Source: Chlorobiota bacterium
GTDB taxonomy: Bacteria > Bacteroidota > Bacteroidia > Bacteroidales > B39-G9
NCBI GenBank assembly: GCA_013152655.1
Contig: JAADFW010000132.1
Coordinates: 1-58,641, forward strand
Direction of reading: 5' to 3'
DNA: 58,641 bases
Of this stretch, positions 56,754 to 58,641 are shown in pieces. The translations under genes and the position numbers were made by a program. The stretch's first letter is position 1. Each line of letters begins with the position of its first letter. The notes under the pieces are model-generated. The model searched no databases, had not been told where the DNA came from, and saw nothing but the letters and a program-made list of their open reading frames with translations.

Positions 56754-58100
56754 ATGGCAAAAACCACAAGCACAAAGGTACATAATAAACCGGATAGAGA
56801 TTACAGGGAAACAATAGAACATGTTTTGCTAATGAACGAATTGAATGCCGATTTTTATGCCGGAGCCAGCCTGGAAGACTTAATAAAAAAAGCATGTAAT
56901 AAATTGAAAACAATTCATAATTTAAATTATGTTGATTCCTTCCTAATAAAACACGATTCACAAAATAACAAATTTCTTAGTTTTGTTCATAGTACACTTG
57001 AAAGCAGAATAATTAATAGTGTAGAGAAACTTACGGGATTAATAATTAAAAATTTCAAAATCCCCATCTTTAAAGGGAGTATTTACGAGGATATTCACTC
57101 AAGCACCGTCCCCCGTGAGTTTTTTGGCAAAGATCAAATATTAAGGGTTTTAGAAGACATGGTACTTCCAAAAAAGAAATTATTAAGAATGTTGGCACCG
57201 CAAATTGCAAAACTATTAGGAAGCAATTATATGTATGTTATTCCACTAAATGACAACAATGTATCAATTGGCCAAATTAGTTTTAATAGTAACATTTTAT
57301 TTGATGAACCAACAAAAGAAGCTTTAAATATGGTAGTTGGAAAAATATCAAATATACTTACATATAAAAAGTTAGTTGAACAGATTCAACAAAAAAATAT
57401 TGAACTGGAAAAACTTAATAATACAAAAGACAAGTTTTTTTCAATTATTGCACACGACCTCAGGTCTCCATTTAATAGCATTATAGGGTTTAGCGATTTA
57501 TTAAAAGAGCAAATAGACCACCAAAGCAAAGAAAAATTAAAAGAGATGGTTATGATGATTAATAGTTCGGCTTATCAAGCATATGAACTACTTGAAAACC
57601 TGTTGGAATGGTCTATGTGCGAACGTGGGAAAATGCCTTTTCATAAAGAAAAAAATAATTTAAAACTGCTTGTAGCAGAAGAAATTAATAAGTTAAAAAA
57701 AACAGCATTCTTAAAAGAAATCAACATTAAAAATTTAGTTGAAGACAGCATAGAAATAAAAGCTGATGTAAATATGATGAAAGTAATATTCAGAAATCTT
57801 ATTAGCAATGCAATTAAATTTACAAACAGAAAAGGTGAAATATTAATATTAGCAAAGCAAAAAAATGGGCAAACTAAAATTTCGGTGAAAGACAATGGTG
57901 TAGGAATTAATGAAAAAATGCTTAAATCAATATTTAAAATTGGAATAAAAGGAACTACAAAAGGAACGGAGCAAGAACCGGGTTCCGGTTTAGGACTTAT
58001 TTTGTGCAAAGAGTTTATTAAAAAACACAAAGGAAAAATATGGGTAGAAAGTAAAGAAGGAGTTGGAAGCGAATTTATTTTTACTATTCCGTTCAAATAA
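56754..58100 (+). CDS. soluble histidine kinase with GAF-like N-terminus
   Basis: Cytoplasmic sensor kinase of about 448 residues without signal peptide or membrane helix. The N-terminal 190 residues resemble a GAF-type sensor domain (YMYVIPLNDNNVSIGQISFN). A coiled-coil linker (about 200-222) follows, then HisKA with phospho-acceptor His234 in FFSIIAHDLRSPFNS. The HATPase domain has FRNLISNAIKFTN, VKDNGVGIN and PGSGLGLILCKEF. A TTG six bases upstream is also possible, but the ATG at 56754 is preferred. No response regulator is seen next to it. Confidence 0.92.
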   Translation: MAKTTSTKVHNKPDRDYRETIEHVLLMNELNADFYAGASLEDLIKKACNKLKTIHNLNYVDSFLIKHDSQNNKFLSFVHSTLESRIINSVEKLTGLIIKNFKIPIFKGSIYEDIHSSTVPREFFGKDQILRVLEDMVLPKKKLLRMLAPQIAKLLGSNYMYVIPLNDNNVSIGQISFNSNILFDEPTKEALNMVVGKISNILTYKKLVEQIQQKNIELEKLNNTKDKFFSIIAHDLRSPFNSIIGFSDLLKEQIDHQSKEKLKEMVMMINSSAYQAYELLENLLEWSMCERGKMPFHKEKNNLKLLVAEEINKLKKTAFLKEINIKNLVEDSIEIKADVNMMKVIFRNLISNAIKFTNRKGEILILAKQKNGQTKISVKDNGVGINEKMLKSIFKIGIKGTTKGTEQEPGSGLGLILCKEFIKKHKGKIWVESKEGVGSEFIFTIPFK

Positions 58101-58245
58101 TAACATCTGGAAAAGAGAAAGAAGATACAAAAATAGAAACAAACCAAAAAAATCTTGAAGTCAATCAAAGAAGGCTCTAAAGAACATTATTTTCCTATTG
58201 GTACAGATTCTAATAAATAAACGTAATACATAACTTAATTAATAA

Positions 58246-58273
58246 AAAAAGCCTCGATTTCTCAAGGCTTTTT
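58246..58273. terminator. bidirectional terminator next to the tRNA-like tail
   Basis: AAAAAGCCTCGA (58246-58257) faces TCAAGGCTTTTT (58262-58273), loop of four. In minus-strand RNA all 12 positions pair, one as G-U; in plus-strand RNA one is a C-A mismatch, so the minus direction is favoured. A run of As on the left gives a T-tail to minus-strand RNA. It sits exactly where a tRNA gene's terminator would be. Confidence 0.75.
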
Positions 58274-58300
58274 GCTGTCCGACCAGGGCTCGAATCCCGA
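58274..58300 (-). pseudogene. tRNA 3'-end-like fragment (T-arm and acceptor strand only)
   Basis: On the minus strand this reads GGGATTCGAGCCC, like a T-arm, followed by TGGTCGGACAGC, like the 3' strand of an acceptor stem. The terminator follows at once. There is no anticodon arm, D-arm or 5' acceptor strand upstream, and the T-stem is imperfect, so it is not a working tRNA. It may be a remnant or an attachment-like repeat linked to the GIY-YIG gene. Confidence 0.5.
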
Positions 58301-58337
58301 AATAGTCAAAACTTGAAAAAAGTTTTGTTTTATTTCG
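58298..58337. repeat. 40-base hairpin beside the tRNA-like fragment
   Basis: CGAAATA (58298-58304) pairs with TATTTCG (58331-58337), and inside it CAAAACTT (58307-58314) pairs with AAGTTTTG (58320-58327), leaving a five-base loop. In total 15 pairs, interrupted by a small internal loop. The end overlaps the tRNA-like fragment by three bases. Confidence 0.7.
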
Positions 58338-58402
58338 TGGACTCTCGAAAAATTAAGAAATTTAACTTGTACACTATAATACCGGCATGCAAGCAGAAAT
58401 TT

Positions 58403-58641
58403 CTATTTTTCGGAGCCTGAACTCTTATTCTCCTTAAAATATTTTAACTGATTTTCTCTTTTCTTCTTCGATTTAATGTACTTTTCTATGCGCATGGCTT
58501 CTTTCCTGCTCAACACCTCTATATAAGAGATTATTTTCCACGGCATATATTGTTTAGTAAATTTTTCATATCCGGCATTATGGCGTTTTATCCTTCCTTC
58601 AATATCAGACGTTTGTCCAATATAATACTTTCCGGTTGGTA
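58403..58641 (-). CDS. GIY-YIG nuclease family protein (5' end outside window)
   Basis: About 79 codons of the 3' part are visible. The reading starts PTGKYYIGQTSDIEGRIKRH, holding the YIG half of the GIY-YIG motif and the conserved arginine. It continues PWKIISYIEVLSRKEAMRIE with the catalytic-type glutamate, then a Lys-rich end (KSKKKRENQLKYF) and stop at 58403. This is the stand-alone UPF0213/UvrC-N-like group, about 80-100 residues, so only some 10-15 residues should be missing. These genes often travel as solitary mobile units. Its downstream DNA carries the hairpin, tRNA-like fragment and terminator. Confidence 0.88.
   Translation of the reverse strand, partial: PTGKYYIGQTSDIEGRIKRHNAGYEKFTKQYMPWKIISYIEVLSRKEAMRIEKYIKSKKKRENQLKYFKENKSSGSEK

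Larger units (their letters stand above)
58101..58402. other. intergenic region with terminator, tRNA-like tail and hairpin
   Basis: The first 145 bases are featureless and AT-rich. Then come, in order, the terminator, the tRNA-3'-end-like sequence and the long hairpin described separately. The last 65 bases, up to the GIY-YIG stop codon, hold nothing recognisable. Confidence 0.6.

Noticed and set aside
57641-58168. 175-codon minus-strand frame opposite the histidine kinase
   Set aside because: Shadow of the HATPase domain, with all kinase motifs clear on the plus strand.
58274-58300. A complete tRNA gene
   Set aside because: Only T-arm and acceptor-like bases are present; no anticodon or D-arm within the needed distance on the minus strand.
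1-58641. CRISPR array, transposase, phage genes or integrase
   Set aside because: No regular short direct repeats with spacers and no protein with transposase, integrase or phage structural motifs were found anywhere in the window.

Overview
This looks like a stretch of a Bacteroidota chromosome, most likely an unclassified, AT-rich member near Bacteroidales/Marinilabiliales. The base composition is very AT-rich and start codons lack Shine-Dalgarno sequences. Several genes are preceded by the Bacteroidota -7 box TAnnTTTG. There are type IX secretion (T9SS) parts and both kinds of T9SS sorting tail, plus typical Bacteroidota families (PorP/SprF, PKD protein with a gliding-type C-terminus, Mpl, MnmD, HMBD lipoprotein). 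No complete tRNA, rRNA, CRISPR array or transposase was seen.

Layout. 1-3.6 kb: dnaE on the minus strand. 4-6 kb: a secreted coiled-coil protein and a LysE-type exporter. 6.1-12.3 kb: an unusual cluster in which a lipoprotein/secreted-protein pair (A-B) is followed by a 1025-residue ABCG-like transporter and a second, diverged copy of the pair (A'-B'). 12.4-18 kb: HMBD lipoprotein, MBL hydrolase, Mpl, a TonB protein, a small exported repeat protein behind an operator-like region, a 10-TM metal exporter and a 41-residue membrane microprotein. 18-21.6 kb: a TPR histidine kinase without a response regulator, then an accessory patch (CPBP protease, internally deleted DinD-like gene). 21.6-29.5 kb: a T9SS block with a PorE-like OmpA protein divergent from PorP/SprF and a 14-PKD adhesin. 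29.5-29.7 kb: a GC-rich repeat island. 29.9-37.4 kb: three tandem paralogous Cache-HAMP-GAF-PAS sensors with no catalytic output. 37.6-44.3 kb: sortilin-like repeat protein, secreted M1 peptidase, EamA transporter. 44.4-52.8 kb: MBOAT/AlgX-like acetylation pair, dxs, SLOG protein, mnmD-lplA, YqaA, CDF transporter. 53-53.8 kb: a membrane-protein gene in a second accessory unit. 53.8-58.1 kb: SwmB-like lipoprotein, SpoIIE-type phosphatase, soluble histidine kinase. 58.2-58.6 kb: a terminator, a tRNA-3'-end-like sequence, a long hairpin and a GIY-YIG nuclease gene cut by the window end.

The observations most worth following are four. (1) Two small minus-strand accessory genes, 32 kb apart, are each enclosed by short inverted sites of GTTGG..GC / GC..CCAA type and share a 34-nt element at the 3' side, which resembles integron-cassette organisation although no integrase is visible. 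(2) A stand-alone GIY-YIG gene is followed by a decayed tRNA 3' end. (3) The A-B-ABC-A'-B' cluster may be an undescribed envelope system. (4) The output-less sensor array includes one member with an HPt-like tail whose phospho-acceptor histidine is replaced by threonine. All functional statements rest on reading motifs by eye; no database search was run.
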